The translations under genes and the position numbers were made by a program. DNA of 64,000 bases, taken from contig JBGULC010000022.1 in the NCBI GenBank assembly GCA_045114775.1, positions 1-64,000 on the forward strand, given 5' to 3'. Positions 39,090 to 48,336 of the stretch are shown piece after piece; positions within the stretch are counted from its first letter, which is position 1, and every line of letters begins with the position of its first letter. This stretch comes from UBA3792 sp045114775 (GTDB lineage: Bacteria; Bacillota; Clostridia; Christensenellales; CAG-138). Under the pieces are notes generated by a model. It was not told the DNA's origin. It did not search any database and saw nothing but the letters and a program-made list of their open reading frames with translations.

Positions 39090-40894
39090 TACGCGTTCGC
39101 CTCCTCTCTGACCTGCGATTCATAGACCTCGCGATAGATCTCGCTGCGCAAAAGCAGCTCGGCGTGTCTGCCGACGTCGGAGATCCTTCCGTGCTCCATG
39201 ACGATGATCTGATCCGCGTCCATGACGGACGTGATCCGCTGCGCGATGATGATCTTGGTCATATCGGTGAGTTTTCTTAGACCGTCCCGGATCTTCGCCT
39301 CGGTCGCGGTATCGACCGCGCTCGTCGAATCGTCGAGGATCAGGATCTTCGGTTTTTTCAGCAGCGCGCGGGCGATACAGAGCCTCTGCTTCTGCCCGCC
39401 GGACACGTTGCAGCCGCCCTGTCCGAGGTCGGTTTCGTACCCGTCCGGGAACGCCGAAACGAAGCCGTCGGCGCACGCGATTCTACACGCCTCGCGGATC
39501 TGTTCGTCCGTCGCGTTCGGATCGCCCCAGCGCATGTTTTCCCGGATGCTGCCCGAGAACAGCATGTTCTTCTGCAGCACCATCGAAACGCCGTCGCGCA
39601 GCGCTTTGAGGCTGTATTCGCGCACGTCGTGTCCCGACACGCGCACCGCGCCCGCAAGCACGTCGTAAAGTCTTGGGATCATCTGCACGAGCGTGGATTT
39701 GCCCTCGCCCGTACCGCCGATGACGCCGACCGTCTGCCCCGGCAGGATGTGCAGGCTGACGTCCTTGAGGTTCAGCACCTCGGGATTGCCGGAATACGAG
39801 AAATCGACGTGATCGAACTCGATCTCGCCGGACTCGACCGTGAGATCGCTTTCGGGTGATTCGATGTCGATCTGTTCCTCAAATACCTCGTTGATACGGT
39901 CGAGCGACGCGCGCATTCTCGAAAGCATGAGCGGGAACATCGAAACCATTTGCAGCGAAGCGATGACCTGTGTAGCGTAACCGATCAGCGCGGTCAGCTC
40001 GCCGATGGGCAGGCTCCCGTCCGGAGAAACGCTCATCCGCCCGCCGAACAGCCACAGCAGGATCGTCGCGCCCCACATCACGCCGAGCTGGATCGGGTTC
40101 GCGAACGAGAACAGCTTCTGCGCGTAGATCTGCGTCCGCATCAGATCGTCGGCGCTGTCGCGGAACTTGCCGTTTTCATGCGAGCCGCGCACAAACGACT
40201 TGACCACGCGCATGCCGATCAGGTCCTCCTGTACGGCGCTGTTCATGGCGTCCATTTTTGTGAACATCATCTTGAACCGCTTGCGTCCGATGAACATGAA
40301 GAGCAGCATCGGCGTCAGCACAAGCGGCAGCGCGATCACGAAAATGTACGACAGCTTCACATTGATGCGGAACGCCATGACCGCCGCAAGCACCATCATG
40401 ATCGGCGCGCGGAACATCATCCGCAGGAACATCTGGTACGTGTTCTGCAGGTTGTTGACGTCCGTCGTCGCGCGGATGACGAGCGACGAGGTCTGGAACC
40501 GGTCGGTGTTCTTAAAGGAGAACTGCAGGATCTTGCCGAAGATCCGTTCGCGCAGGTTCTTCGCAAAACCCATCGACGCGACGGCCGACGTGCGCGCCGC
40601 GAGCGCGCCGCATAAAAGCGACAGCAGCGATGCAAGCACCATCAGCCCGCCGACCCACAGCACGAACTGCAGATTGTTCCGGTACGGCAGATGGACGATC
40701 ACACTCTGCAGCTGAAACTGCTCCTCGCGGTAGAGCCCGCCGTCGACGAGCGCCGCCATGAGAAGCGGGATCAGGATCTCCAGCGCGACCTCAAAAACGA
40801 TCAGCACCGGCGTCATGACCGACGGCGTTACGTAGCCCTTCACGCACGGCTTGAGATACTTGATCCCGGGTCCTTTTTTCTTTGTTTTTTCCAT
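39089..40894 (-). CDS. ABC exporter half-transporter, degenerate-site subunit
   Basis: 601 residues from the ATG at 40894. Six-helix exporter domain plus an ABC cassette with Walker A GGTGEGKST and signature VSGGQKQ. The catalytic Glu after Walker B is Asp (ILILDDSTSAVD) and the switch His is Gln (IIAQRITS), the hallmarks of the non-catalytic subunit in heterodimeric exporters. First gene of the pair. AGGGGTGG is the nearest ribosome-site-like sequence, rather far upstream, so the exact start is uncertain. Confidence 0.9.
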   Translation of the reverse strand: MEKTKKKGPGIKYLKPCVKGYVTPSVMTPVLIVFEVALEILIPLLMAALVDGGLYREEQFQLQSVIVHLPYRNNLQFVLWVGGLMVLASLLSLLCGALAARTSAVASMGFAKNLRERIFGKILQFSFKNTDRFQTSSLVIRATTDVNNLQNTYQMFLRMMFRAPIMMVLAAVMAFRINVKLSYIFVIALPLVLTPMLLFMFIGRKRFKMMFTKMDAMNSAVQEDLIGMRVVKSFVRGSHENGKFRDSADDLMRTQIYAQKLFSFANPIQLGVMWGATILLWLFGGRMSVSPDGSLPIGELTALIGYATQVIASLQMVSMFPLMLSRMRASLDRINEVFEEQIDIESPESDLTVESGEIEFDHVDFSYSGNPEVLNLKDVSLHILPGQTVGVIGGTGEGKSTLVQMIPRLYDVLAGAVRVSGHDVREYSLKALRDGVSMVLQKNMLFSGSIRENMRWGDPNATDEQIREACRIACADGFVSAFPDGYETDLGQGGCNVSGGQKQRLCIARALLKKPKILILDDSTSAVDTATEAKIRDGLRKLTDMTKIIIAQRITSVMDADQIIVMEHGRISDVGRHAELLLRSEIYREVYESQVREEANA

Positions 40895-40997
40895 GGAAGA
40901 CGATTCCACCCCTATTGTTTCATTAAGATCATTTATACCACAAAACGGCGGCGTCCGCAAGCGCCGCACATCGGATTTTTCCGCGGTTTCACAATCG

Positions 40998-41026
40998 TTG
41001 CGAAAAACCGCGGACTCTGCTATACT
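40998..41026 (+). promoter_or_regulatory. Promoter of the exonuclease gene (leaderless type)
   Basis: TTGCGA (40998-41003), 17 bp, TATACT (41021-41026), then 6 nt to the ATG at 41033. No ribosome site. Confidence 0.75.
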
Positions 41027-41032
41027 GTATGC

Positions 41033-41860
41033 ATGGAAACGAAAGAAACGCGCATCGTCGCAATCGACGTCGAGACCCCGAACGGTCGTGATCCCGCGAT
41101 CTGTCAGATCGGGATCGTCGTCGCGGAATACGGCGATATCTTGAAAACCGAATCATACCTCGTCGACCCGGAGGTCCCGTTCGACCCGATGAACATCGCG
41201 ATCCACGGCATCACGCCCGCGGACGTGCAGGACGCGCCGAATTTCCCGACGCTCTGGCCCCACATCGCGGCATATTTCACCGATTCCGTCGTCGTTGCGC
41301 ACAACGCGCCGTTCGACCTCGGCATGATCTGCGGCACGCTCGAACGCTACGGCATCCCCGTGCCGGAGATCACGTACTGCTGCACGGTGCAGATGGCGCG
41401 GCGGCGCTTTGCCCGCGAGACCTACGGCTCGTATCGGCTCGATACGCTCTGCGCCGCGTTCGATATCCCCCTCGAAAACCACCACGACGCGCTGTGCGAT
41501 GCGCTGGCGTGCTATCGGCTCTACCGTGAGCTGCTCTGCGATTTCGGCGAGGACCCGCGCGATGTGCGCCCGTACCGGAAAAGCGTCAAGCCCGCGCCAA
41601 AGCCCGCAGGAAAATTCTCGACCGAGTCTGAGACGGATCTTGAGCTTCGCAAGCTCAGAGAGCTTCTTGACGGCGTACATCCCGAAACCTTTCTGAACCC
41701 GGGTGATTCGATGGCGATCGCGCACTGGATGGACCGGCATGCCGACCTCTGCTCCGAGCCGCCGTTCGACGCGATCTTTCAATATCTGTACCGCATGATA
41801 TCGGATAAGCCGCTTTCCTGCGCCGAAGCGCGGGAGCTGAATCGGCTGATCGGGGAATGA
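41033..41860 (+). CDS. DEDDh 3'-5' exonuclease (DnaQ-like)
   Basis: 275 residues. The exonuclease domain (about 6-170) shows Exo I AIDVETPN, Exo II VVAHNAPFDLGM and Exo III NHHDALCDALACYRLY with the DEDDh His and Asp. The C-terminal ~100 residues are helical and unassigned. Could be a DNA polymerase III epsilon-like proofreader or repair nuclease. Initiation is predicted leaderless; the stop codon merges with a TGTGTCCC/GGGACATAT hairpin of the GTGATAT class. Confidence 0.88.
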   Translation: METKETRIVAIDVETPNGRDPAICQIGIVVAEYGDILKTESYLVDPEVPFDPMNIAIHGITPADVQDAPNFPTLWPHIAAYFTDSVVVAHNAPFDLGMICGTLERYGIPVPEITYCCTVQMARRRFARETYGSYRLDTLCAAFDIPLENHHDALCDALACYRLYRELLCDFGEDPRDVRPYRKSVKPAPKPAGKFSTESETDLELRKLRELLDGVHPETFLNPGDSMAIAHWMDRHADLCSEPPFDAIFQYLYRMISDKPLSCAEARELNRLIGE

Positions 41861-41934
41861 TGTGTCCCGCTGGGACATATCTCACCGCGAAGGTCTTGGC
41901 CGTACGATTTGTTTGCGATGTATTTGCAAAAAAG

Positions 41935-41962
41935 AAGATCCTCCGCAGCGGAGGATCTTTTT
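41935..41962. terminator. Bidirectional terminator
   Basis: An 11-bp stem (41935-41945 with 41949-41959, loop CAG) with T/A runs on both sides, between convergent genes. Confidence 0.9.
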
Positions 41963-41963
41963 T

Positions 41964-42377
41964 TCAATCAAAGCTGCCCAGGATAAAGGCGAGGGCGTGG
42001 GTCCTGAAGACGACGAAGAAAGCGTCGTCGGTGCAGTAGTAGGCGCCGATGCGGCCGCTTGCGCTGCTGAGCTGATCGGTCATCGCGTAATGATCCTCCG
42101 CGCGAAGCACCTCAAGCGGCTCGCCGAGAAGGTCTCGGATCGCCTGCGCAAGCGCCGGCGCGGTGCACCCGTACCACTCCGCAAGCGATTCCTCAAAGGT
42201 CTCCTCCGCGGGGACCGTATTGAATTGTCTGACGTGATAATGGCGGCGGAAATCCTTCATCCAGGTTGCCGCGGTATAGGCGGAAACGCCCGCGTCGGAA
42301 TATCCGATCCGGTCCGATCCTTCATGCGCCCGGTCCATCAGCTTATTCAGTTCTGTCGAAAGCGGCGTGTCGAGCAT
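41964..42377 (-). CDS. Hypothetical soluble protein
   Basis: 137 residues from the ATG at 42377 (GGGAGG 8 nt upstream; a GTG at 42386 is too close to it). Acidic, aromatic-rich, with no transmembrane segment and no family recognised. A C-terminal stretch GRIGAYYCTDDAFFVVFRTH suggests a small alpha/beta fold. Divergent from 42493. Confidence 0.7.
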   Translation of the reverse strand: MLDTPLSTELNKLMDRAHEGSDRIGYSDAGVSAYTAATWMKDFRRHYHVRQFNTVPAEETFEESLAEWYGCTAPALAQAIRDLLGEPLEVLRAEDHYAMTDQLSSASGRIGAYYCTDDAFFVVFRTHALAFILGSFD

Positions 42378-42429
42378 GCAGTTCACCTCCCGTTTGCATC
42401 AGTATAACACAAATAACACAAAAATGCAT

Positions 42430-42458
42430 TTGCAATTTATGCACATATCCGCTATAAT
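42430..42458 (+). promoter_or_regulatory. Promoter of the 42493 gene / SPFH cluster
   Basis: TTGCAA (42430-42435), 17 bp, TATAAT (42453-42458) in an AT-rich divergent intergenic region. Confidence 0.75.
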
Positions 42459-42492
42459 ATATAAGGAATCGTTTGCGAAGGAGGCGACGGAC

Positions 42493-42792
42493 GTGGAAAA
42501 GAAGGAACACGGCGGGTTTTTCCTGTGTCTTTTGTGGCACGCGCTGCTGCATTCGTGGGGCACGATCCCCGCGTGGGCGCTGCTTGCGCTGCATTTCACG
42601 GTCGGGCTTCCGATCGTGTGGTTCTGGGTCGCGCTCGGCGCATGGGCTTTGGCGATCCTGCTCCGGACGCTGCTGGTGATCTTCGCGCGCTACGGCGCAG
42701 CGCACCGCATTCCGGTCCCCGAAAACAAGAATCCGTATTCCAAAAAGGTACGCGATCCGTATCGGGAAATGCGCGAAGCACAGGGCGAATAA
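42493..42792 (+). CDS. Small two-helix membrane protein
   Basis: 99 residues starting with GTG (GAAGGAGG 8 nt upstream). Two transmembrane helices (about 8-35 and 40-65) and a basic C-terminal tail with NPYSKKVRDPYREMREA. Probably co-transcribed with the SPFH gene 50 bp downstream. Function unknown. Confidence 0.8.
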   Translation: MEKKEHGGFFLCLLWHALLHSWGTIPAWALLALHFTVGLPIVWFWVALGAWALAILLRTLLVIFARYGAAHRIPVPENKNPYSKKVRDPYREMREAQGE

Positions 42793-42842
42793 GGATCAAT
42801 TCCCTTTTTCGATAGAACCGACAAACTGAAAGGAGAAACACT

Positions 42843-44144
42843 ATGGGACTTATTAAAGCCGGTATCGGCGCGCTGGGCGGCGTTCTCGCCGATCAGTGGA
42901 AGGAGTTCTTCTATTGCGAAGCGCTCAGCAAGGACATCCTGATGACCAAGGGGCAGAAGAGGATCGGCAGCCGCTCCTCGAACACGAAGGGCAGCGACAA
43001 CATCATTTCGAACGGCTCCGTCATCGCAGTTGCCGACGGTCAGTGCATGATCATCGTTGAGCAGGGCAAGGTCGTGGAGGTTTCCGCCGAGCCCGGCGAA
43101 TTCATCTACGACACCTCGACCGAGCCGAGCATCTTCGCCGGCAGTCTCGGTCAGAGCATCATCAACTCGTTCAAGACGCTCGGCCGCCGTTTCACCTTCG
43201 GCGGCGACACCGGCAAGGATCAGCGGGTGTATTACTTCAACACCAAGGAGATCATGGACAACAAGTTCGGCACGTCGAACCCGATCATGTTCCGCGTCGT
43301 CGACAGAAACATCAACCTCGACATCGACGTGAGCCTGCGCTGCAACGGCGTCTACTCCTACAAGATGGTCGACCCGATCCTGTTCTACACGGAAGTCTGC
43401 GGCAACGTCCGCGACAGCTTCCCGCGCAGCGAGATCGACACGCAGCTGAAGACCGAGTTCATCAACGCGCTGCAGCCCGCCATGGCGAAGATTTCGGACC
43501 TCGAAGTCCGTCCGAACCAGGTCCCGGCGCATACCACCGAGCTCTGCGACGCGATGAACGTCGAGCTTTCTAAGCTCTGGGGCGAGAAGAGAGGCCTTGA
43601 GGTCGTCTCCATCGCAATGAACCCGATCACGCTCACCGAAGAGGACGCCGAGATGATCAAGGCCGCGCAGCGCGCCGCGATCAACCGCGACCCGACGATG
43701 GCGGCGGCGACCATGACGCAGGCAAGCGCGGAAGCGATGAAGACTGCGGCAGGCAACAGCAACGGCGCGATGACCGGCTTCATGGGAATGGGCATGGTCA
43801 ACGGCGTCGGCAGCGCCATGGGCAGCAATACCGCTGCGCTGTTCCAGATGGGCCAGCAGCAGAAGGAAGCCCAGGCACAGGCTGCCAACACCTGGAAGTG
43901 CCCGACCTGCGGCACGGCAGTTTCCGGCAACTTCTGCCCCGAGTGCGGCGCAAAGAAGCCCGCGCCCCAAGGCACCTGGACCTGCGTCTGCGGCGCGGTG
44001 AACACCGGCAAGTTCTGCACGCAGTGCGGCGCCAAGAAGCCCGAAGCGAAGGAAGTCGCCTGCCCGAAGTGCGGCTATAAGCCCGAGGATCCCAACAATC
44101 CGCCGAAGTTCTGCCCCGAGTGCGGCAGCCGTTTCGCGGAGTAA
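42843..44144 (+). CDS. SPFH-domain protein with C-terminal zinc ribbons (YdjI-like)
   Basis: 433 residues. The SPFH/Band-7 domain (about 25-290) begins after a Gly-rich N-terminus; an Ala/Gly/Met-rich helical region follows (about 285-345), then three zinc-ribbon CxxC pairs groups (about 350-430). Such virion-core-like SPFH proteins with zinc ribbons usually sit next to the TFIIB-type zinc-ribbon and TPM genes, as here. Role probably in membrane microdomain or envelope stress (inference from family context). AAAGGAG 7 nt before ATG. Confidence 0.9.
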   Translation: MGLIKAGIGALGGVLADQWKEFFYCEALSKDILMTKGQKRIGSRSSNTKGSDNIISNGSVIAVADGQCMIIVEQGKVVEVSAEPGEFIYDTSTEPSIFAGSLGQSIINSFKTLGRRFTFGGDTGKDQRVYYFNTKEIMDNKFGTSNPIMFRVVDRNINLDIDVSLRCNGVYSYKMVDPILFYTEVCGNVRDSFPRSEIDTQLKTEFINALQPAMAKISDLEVRPNQVPAHTTELCDAMNVELSKLWGEKRGLEVVSIAMNPITLTEEDAEMIKAAQRAAINRDPTMAAATMTQASAEAMKTAAGNSNGAMTGFMGMGMVNGVGSAMGSNTAALFQMGQQQKEAQAQAANTWKCPTCGTAVSGNFCPECGAKKPAPQGTWTCVCGAVNTGKFCTQCGAKKPEAKEVACPKCGYKPEDPNNPPKFCPECGSRFAE

Positions 44145-44167
44145 GCAACATCCGTAAAGACCTCGAC

Positions 44168-44206
44168 GCGGAGGGTGCGGAAACAGCTCCGCACCCTCCG
44201 CTTATT
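44168..44206 (+). terminator. Terminator after the SPFH gene
   Basis: A 14-bp perfect stem (44168-44181 with 44188-44201, loop AACAGC) followed by TTATT. The short T-run suggests partial termination within the cluster. Confidence 0.75.
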
Positions 44207-44262
44207 CAAAACGGTCGGCCGGAACCCTTTTTCGGCTGTCCGAATCAGAAAAGGAGATCCTG

Positions 44263-45375
44263 ATGCCACAGCAATTATTGGAATACAGATGCCCGTCGTG
44301 CGGCGCGTCTCTGCAGTTTGACAGCGCCTCGCAGCAGGTCGTCTGTCCGTACTGCGATTCCTCGTTTACCCCGCAGTCGCTGATCGACTACGACAGCTTT
44401 CTCCGCGAGGACGCCAAGAATCAGACGAGCGATTCGTGGGCGGCGAATCCCGATCGCTGGGACAAGGACGAGGCGACCGGGCTGAACGTCTACACCTGCG
44501 CGGCCTGCGGCGGCGAGGTGCTCGGCGACGATACGCTCGCAAGCGCCAGATGTCCGTTCTGCGACAACGCGGTCATCATGAAGCGGCAGTTCACCGGCGA
44601 CTGGAAGCCGGACCTCGTGCTGCCGTTCAAACTCGACAGGAAGGCGGCGCAGGATGCGTTTCGCAAGCACCTGCACGGCAAAAAGCTGCTGCCGAAGGCG
44701 TTCCGGTCCGAATCGTGCATCGAGGAGATCAAGGGCATGTACGTCCCGTTCTGGCTGTTCTCGTCGCACGTTTCGGCCAGCATGCGCTTCAAGGGATCGA
44801 AGTCCCGCGCCTGGACGGACGGAAACTACGACTACGTGGAGACCTCGCGCTACGCGCTCTTACGCGCGGCGGACGCGACCTTTACGCGTATCCCTTCCGA
44901 CGGCTCGCAGAAGATGGACGACGCGCTGATGGATTCTCTGGAGCCGTTCGACTTTTCCGAAGCGGTCAGCTTCCAGACGGCGTACCTAAGCGGCTACTTC
45001 TCCGACCGCTACGACGTCGACGCGGACGTCAGCGTGGAGCGTGCGAAGGCGCGGTTCCAGAAAACGATGTCCTCCTGCCTCTCCTCCACGACCGGCGGAT
45101 TCAGCGGCGTCGCCATGGAAAGCTCGAATCTTTCGGAGCGCGACAACGTCCGCGAGTATGCGCTGCTGCCCGTATGGCTTCTGCACGTTCGCTGGAAAGG
45201 CAAGCTCTATACCTTCGCGATGAACGGACAGACCGGCAAGCTCGTCGGAAATCTCCCGCTCGATAAGGGCCGCTATTGGAAATTCTGGCTGCTCTACGGC
45301 GGGATCATGGCGGCGATCTTCACGGCGCTCATCGTGGTCGGACACTTCTTGGGATGCGGAGGCGGCTGCTTATGA
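44263..45375 (+). CDS. Zinc-ribbon protein with C-terminal membrane helix (YdjJ-like)
   Basis: 370 residues. Two zinc ribbons near the N-terminus (CPSCGAS ... CPYCDSS and CAACGGE ... CPFCDNA), a ~200-residue central domain containing IKGMYVPFWLFSSHV, and one C-terminal helix (about 343-362) followed by CGGGC. Second gene of the SPFH / zinc-ribbon / TPM set and coupled to the next gene by ATGA overlap. Confidence 0.88.
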   Translation: MPQQLLEYRCPSCGASLQFDSASQQVVCPYCDSSFTPQSLIDYDSFLREDAKNQTSDSWAANPDRWDKDEATGLNVYTCAACGGEVLGDDTLASARCPFCDNAVIMKRQFTGDWKPDLVLPFKLDRKAAQDAFRKHLHGKKLLPKAFRSESCIEEIKGMYVPFWLFSSHVSASMRFKGSKSRAWTDGNYDYVETSRYALLRAADATFTRIPSDGSQKMDDALMDSLEPFDFSEAVSFQTAYLSGYFSDRYDVDADVSVERAKARFQKTMSSCLSSTTGGFSGVAMESSNLSERDNVREYALLPVWLLHVRWKGKLYTFAMNGQTGKLVGNLPLDKGRYWKFWLLYGGIMAAIFTALIVVGHFLGCGGGCL

Positions 45376-47114
45376 AACGTATCTTTTCGTTATTGCTGAT
45401 CGCGCTGCTCCTGCTCGTCCCCACGCTTGCGGCACATGCGGAGGACGGCCGGTATATCTATGCCGACGACGGCGTCCTGACAGCAGAAGAGCTGGAGACC
45501 GTCAACGCCCGCGCCGTCGAGATCGCAAACACCCGCGGCGTCGGCGTGTACTACTTCCTGTATGCCGACGTCAAGGATGTGCCGGGCTACACCGAGCAGT
45601 TCGCAAAGGCGCATGTGACCGAGGAGAACGCGCTCGTGCTCGGGATCGGTTCCGAATACTATTATTTCCTGCAGATCGGCCCGATCGCCAAGGCAGCGCT
45701 GCCGGACGACGTGTGCAGCGGACAGATCTGGGAGGCATACCGCGCCGTGAAGGGCGATCCGGAGCGCAAGCTTCTGACCTACCTGAACGCGGTCGACGCG
45801 GCGCTCGGCGCGTATTATGGGGAACAGGGCGGATCGGCCGCCGAAGCGACGCCGGATTACATTGCCCTGACCGACGGCGGAAAACCGACGCTCGTCGATC
45901 GCGCAAAGCTTTTGACCGAAAGCCAGGCGGAAACGCTTTCAAAACGGCTCAAGGAGATCGGCAGCGCATATCGCTGCGACGTGGTCGTTGTGACCGTGGA
46001 AGACACCGATTATCAGACGCTCGAACAGTACGCGGAGGATTTCTTCGAATACGGCGGCTACGGCTACGGCGCGGCGCCGGACGCATCCGGCAAAACGACC
46101 GACGGCGACGGCATTCTGCTGCTGCTGTCGATGAAGGAGCGCGATTTCCACATCGCCACCTGCGGCTACGCGATCACCGCGTTCACCGATTACGGCATCC
46201 AGAAGTATCTGGAACCGCAGTTCCTGCCGTTCTTCAAGGTCAACGACTATAACGGCGGCTTCGGCGCCTTTGCGGACGGCTGCGAATACCTGCTGAAGAC
46301 GGCGCGCGCGGGCGAACCGCTCGACGTGTATACCGTGACCGAAAAGACCGCGGGCGGCAAGCCCGTGATCGCGGACCAGGCGGGTCTTCTGACCGTCGAC
46401 CAGATCAGGTCCCTTTCAAAGCAGCTCAAGGAGGTCGGCGACAAATATCAGTGCGACGTGATCCTGGTGACCGACGTTGACGCGAGCACGGACGGCGATA
46501 CCTACGCGGCGCAGTATTATCGCAGCAACGGCTACGGCTACGGCGCGGACGGTTCGGGCGAGGACCGCGGCGGGATCCTGGTCTACTACTCCCCGGTCAG
46601 CGGGCAGCTTTCCGCCCACACCGAGGGCTTTGCAAGCAAGGCGTTCAAAGGCCGCGGGCTCTATAAGTTCCGGCAGGCGCTTCTAAGCGCTCTGTACAAG
46701 GACGATTTCCGCCTCGTCGGCGAAGCGTACGCCGCGGAAAGCGAACGGTATCTTAACGCGGCGCAGAACGGCCGGGCGATCAACCCGATCAACGTAATCC
46801 CGATCGTGCTGGGCGTCATCGTCAGCGGTCTTCTTGCCTTTATTCCGGTCAACTCCATGAAGAAGCAGCTCACCGACGTCGGAAAGCAGACGCGCGCGGA
46901 CAGCTATATGGAGCCCGATTCGTTCCTGCTGACGCAAAACAGCGACGTGCTGCTCGGCACGAGCACTTCGCGCTCGGTCCACGTCGTCCAGACGAGCTCC
47001 GGCAGCGGCGGAGGCGGCGGACGCAGCGGCGGAGGCGGCGGTTTCCACGGCGGCAGTACGACGCACACCTCGTCCGGCGGCAGTACGTTCGGCGGACACG
47101 GCGGCAAGTTCTAA
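45372..47114 (+). CDS. TPM-domain membrane protein
   Basis: 580 residues. Signal peptide (about 1-23, ending AAHAED), then three TPM-like units (about 25-145 degenerate, 175-325 and 335-465) with LVDRAKLLTESQAETLSKRL and IADQAGLLTVDQIRSLSKQL starts. A transmembrane helix (about 480-500) and a Gly/Ser-rich tail with GGGGGRSGGGGGFHGG close the protein. TPM domains have been linked to phosphatase activity and photosystem or envelope repair in relatives; bacterial role uncertain. Confidence 0.88.
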   Translation: MKRIFSLLLIALLLLVPTLAAHAEDGRYIYADDGVLTAEELETVNARAVEIANTRGVGVYYFLYADVKDVPGYTEQFAKAHVTEENALVLGIGSEYYYFLQIGPIAKAALPDDVCSGQIWEAYRAVKGDPERKLLTYLNAVDAALGAYYGEQGGSAAEATPDYIALTDGGKPTLVDRAKLLTESQAETLSKRLKEIGSAYRCDVVVVTVEDTDYQTLEQYAEDFFEYGGYGYGAAPDASGKTTDGDGILLLLSMKERDFHIATCGYAITAFTDYGIQKYLEPQFLPFFKVNDYNGGFGAFADGCEYLLKTARAGEPLDVYTVTEKTAGGKPVIADQAGLLTVDQIRSLSKQLKEVGDKYQCDVILVTDVDASTDGDTYAAQYYRSNGYGYGADGSGEDRGGILVYYSPVSGQLSAHTEGFASKAFKGRGLYKFRQALLSALYKDDFRLVGEAYAAESERYLNAAQNGRAINPINVIPIVLGVIVSGLLAFIPVNSMKKQLTDVGKQTRADSYMEPDSFLLTQNSDVLLGTSTSRSVHVVQTSSGSGGGGGRSGGGGGFHGGSTTHTSSGGSTFGGHGGKF

Positions 47115-47148
47115 GCCGGAAAACCCGCATAAACACTGCAATTCCACG

Positions 47149-47187
47149 CACGGTAGAGTCCGAAAACCGGATTCTACCGTGTTTTTT
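47149..47187 (+). terminator. Terminator after the TPM gene
   Basis: A 14-bp stem with one G-U pair (47149-47162 with 47168-47181, loop AAAAC) followed by TTTTTT. A partial second copy of the stem word CGGTAGAG follows at about 47190. Confidence 0.9.
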
Positions 47188-47219
47188 CATACGGTAGAGC
47201 GCAAACCCGATCCAATAGA

Positions 47220-47249
47220 TTGCCTTTTCGGGAAACGTGCCTGTATACT
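47220..47249 (+). promoter_or_regulatory. Promoter of the DegV-family gene
   Basis: TTGCCT (47220-47225), 18 bp, TATACT (47244-47249) with a TG extension. Confidence 0.65.
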
Positions 47250-47285
47250 ATGATATGAAATATGCCCCAAACAGGGAGGAACCAA

Positions 47286-48170
47286 ATGCACGATTATATC
47301 CTGAGCTGCTGCTCGCCCGTCGACCTCTCGCAGGAAAAGCTCGATTCGCTCGACGTCCGGCTGATCTGCAGCGATTATACCATGGACGGCGTTCCCTATC
47401 GGGACGACCTCGGCAAAACAATGTCCTCGAAGGAGTTCTACGACCGCATCCGCGCGGGGCAGGTCGGCGTCACGACCCTGATCAACACCGCAAGCTTCGT
47501 CGATTACTTCACAAAGCTCTTTGAGGAGGAAAACAAGGACGTTCTGCACGTCACGCTTTCAAGCGGGCTGTCCGGCACGTTTGAAGCGGCGCTCGCCGCC
47601 GCGGATATCATGAAGGAGCGGTTCCCGGAACGCAAGCTCTGTATCGTCGATTCACGCGGCGCGTCGTCCGGCTTCGGGTTTCTCATGCAAGCGCTCGCGG
47701 ACCTTCGCGACGAGGGCAAAACGATCGACGAGCTCTATGACTGGGCGCTCAATAACCGCCTCCGCATCCAGCATCTGTTCTGCTCGACGACGCTGACCTA
47801 TTACATGCGCGGCGGACGCATCTCCCCCGCCGCCGGACGCATCGGAAACCTTCTCGGCATCTGTCCGGTCATGCGCATGGACCATCCGGGACATCTTGCG
47901 GTGTATTCGCGCGTCCGCACCAAGAAGCGCGCCTTAAGAGCGCTCGTCGATCAGATGGCGGAGCTCGCGGACGGCGGCGAAGCGTATTCCGGACGCTGCT
48001 TTATCAGCCACTCCGACTGCATCGACGACGCGCTGCACGTCAAGTCCATGATCGAAGAACGCTTCCCGGGCATTCGCGGCGAGATCGAGGTATACAACAT
48101 CGGCGCGATCATCGGCTGTCACGCCGGTCCCGGCACGGTCGCGGTGTTCTTCTTCGGAAAGGAACGATAA
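47286..48170 (+). CDS. DegV-family fatty-acid-binding protein
   Basis: 294 residues from the ATG at 47286 (GGGAGG 6 nt upstream). The family signatures are present: SCCSPVDLSQEKLDSLDV at the start, LHVTLSSGLSGTFEAA, a VDSRGASSGFG segment and YYMRGGRISPAAG. DegV/FakB-type proteins bind a fatty acid and present it for phosphorylation by FakA. No fakA is in the window. Confidence 0.92.
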   Translation: MHDYILSCCSPVDLSQEKLDSLDVRLICSDYTMDGVPYRDDLGKTMSSKEFYDRIRAGQVGVTTLINTASFVDYFTKLFEEENKDVLHVTLSSGLSGTFEAALAAADIMKERFPERKLCIVDSRGASSGFGFLMQALADLRDEGKTIDELYDWALNNRLRIQHLFCSTTLTYYMRGGRISPAAGRIGNLLGICPVMRMDHPGHLAVYSRVRTKKRALRALVDQMAELADGGEAYSGRCFISHSDCIDDALHVKSMIEERFPGIRGEIEVYNIGAIIGCHAGPGTVAVFFFGKER

Positions 48171-48214
48171 GCTTTCAGACCCCCGTCTGAAAATCACACA
48201 CCCAAAGCGGAAAG

Positions 48215-48238
48215 CGCCGGAAGAAATCCCGGCGTTTT
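48215..48238 (+). terminator. Terminator after the DegV-family gene
   Basis: A 6-bp GC stem (48215-48220 with 48229-48234) followed by TTTT; weak. Confidence 0.6.
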
Positions 48239-48280
48239 CCCGTTTTTGCGCGTACGCTCTGCGGCGGCTCCAAAAAAGCA

Positions 48281-48310
48281 TTGCGTTCCCGCCCGCTTTC
48301 ACGGTATAAT
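48281..48310 (+). promoter_or_regulatory. Promoter of the LUD gene
   Basis: TTGCGT (48281-48286), 18 bp, TATAAT (48305-48310), 26 bp before the ATG. Confidence 0.7.
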
Positions 48311-48336
48311 AGAGCATCAAAACACAGGAGGCGTTT

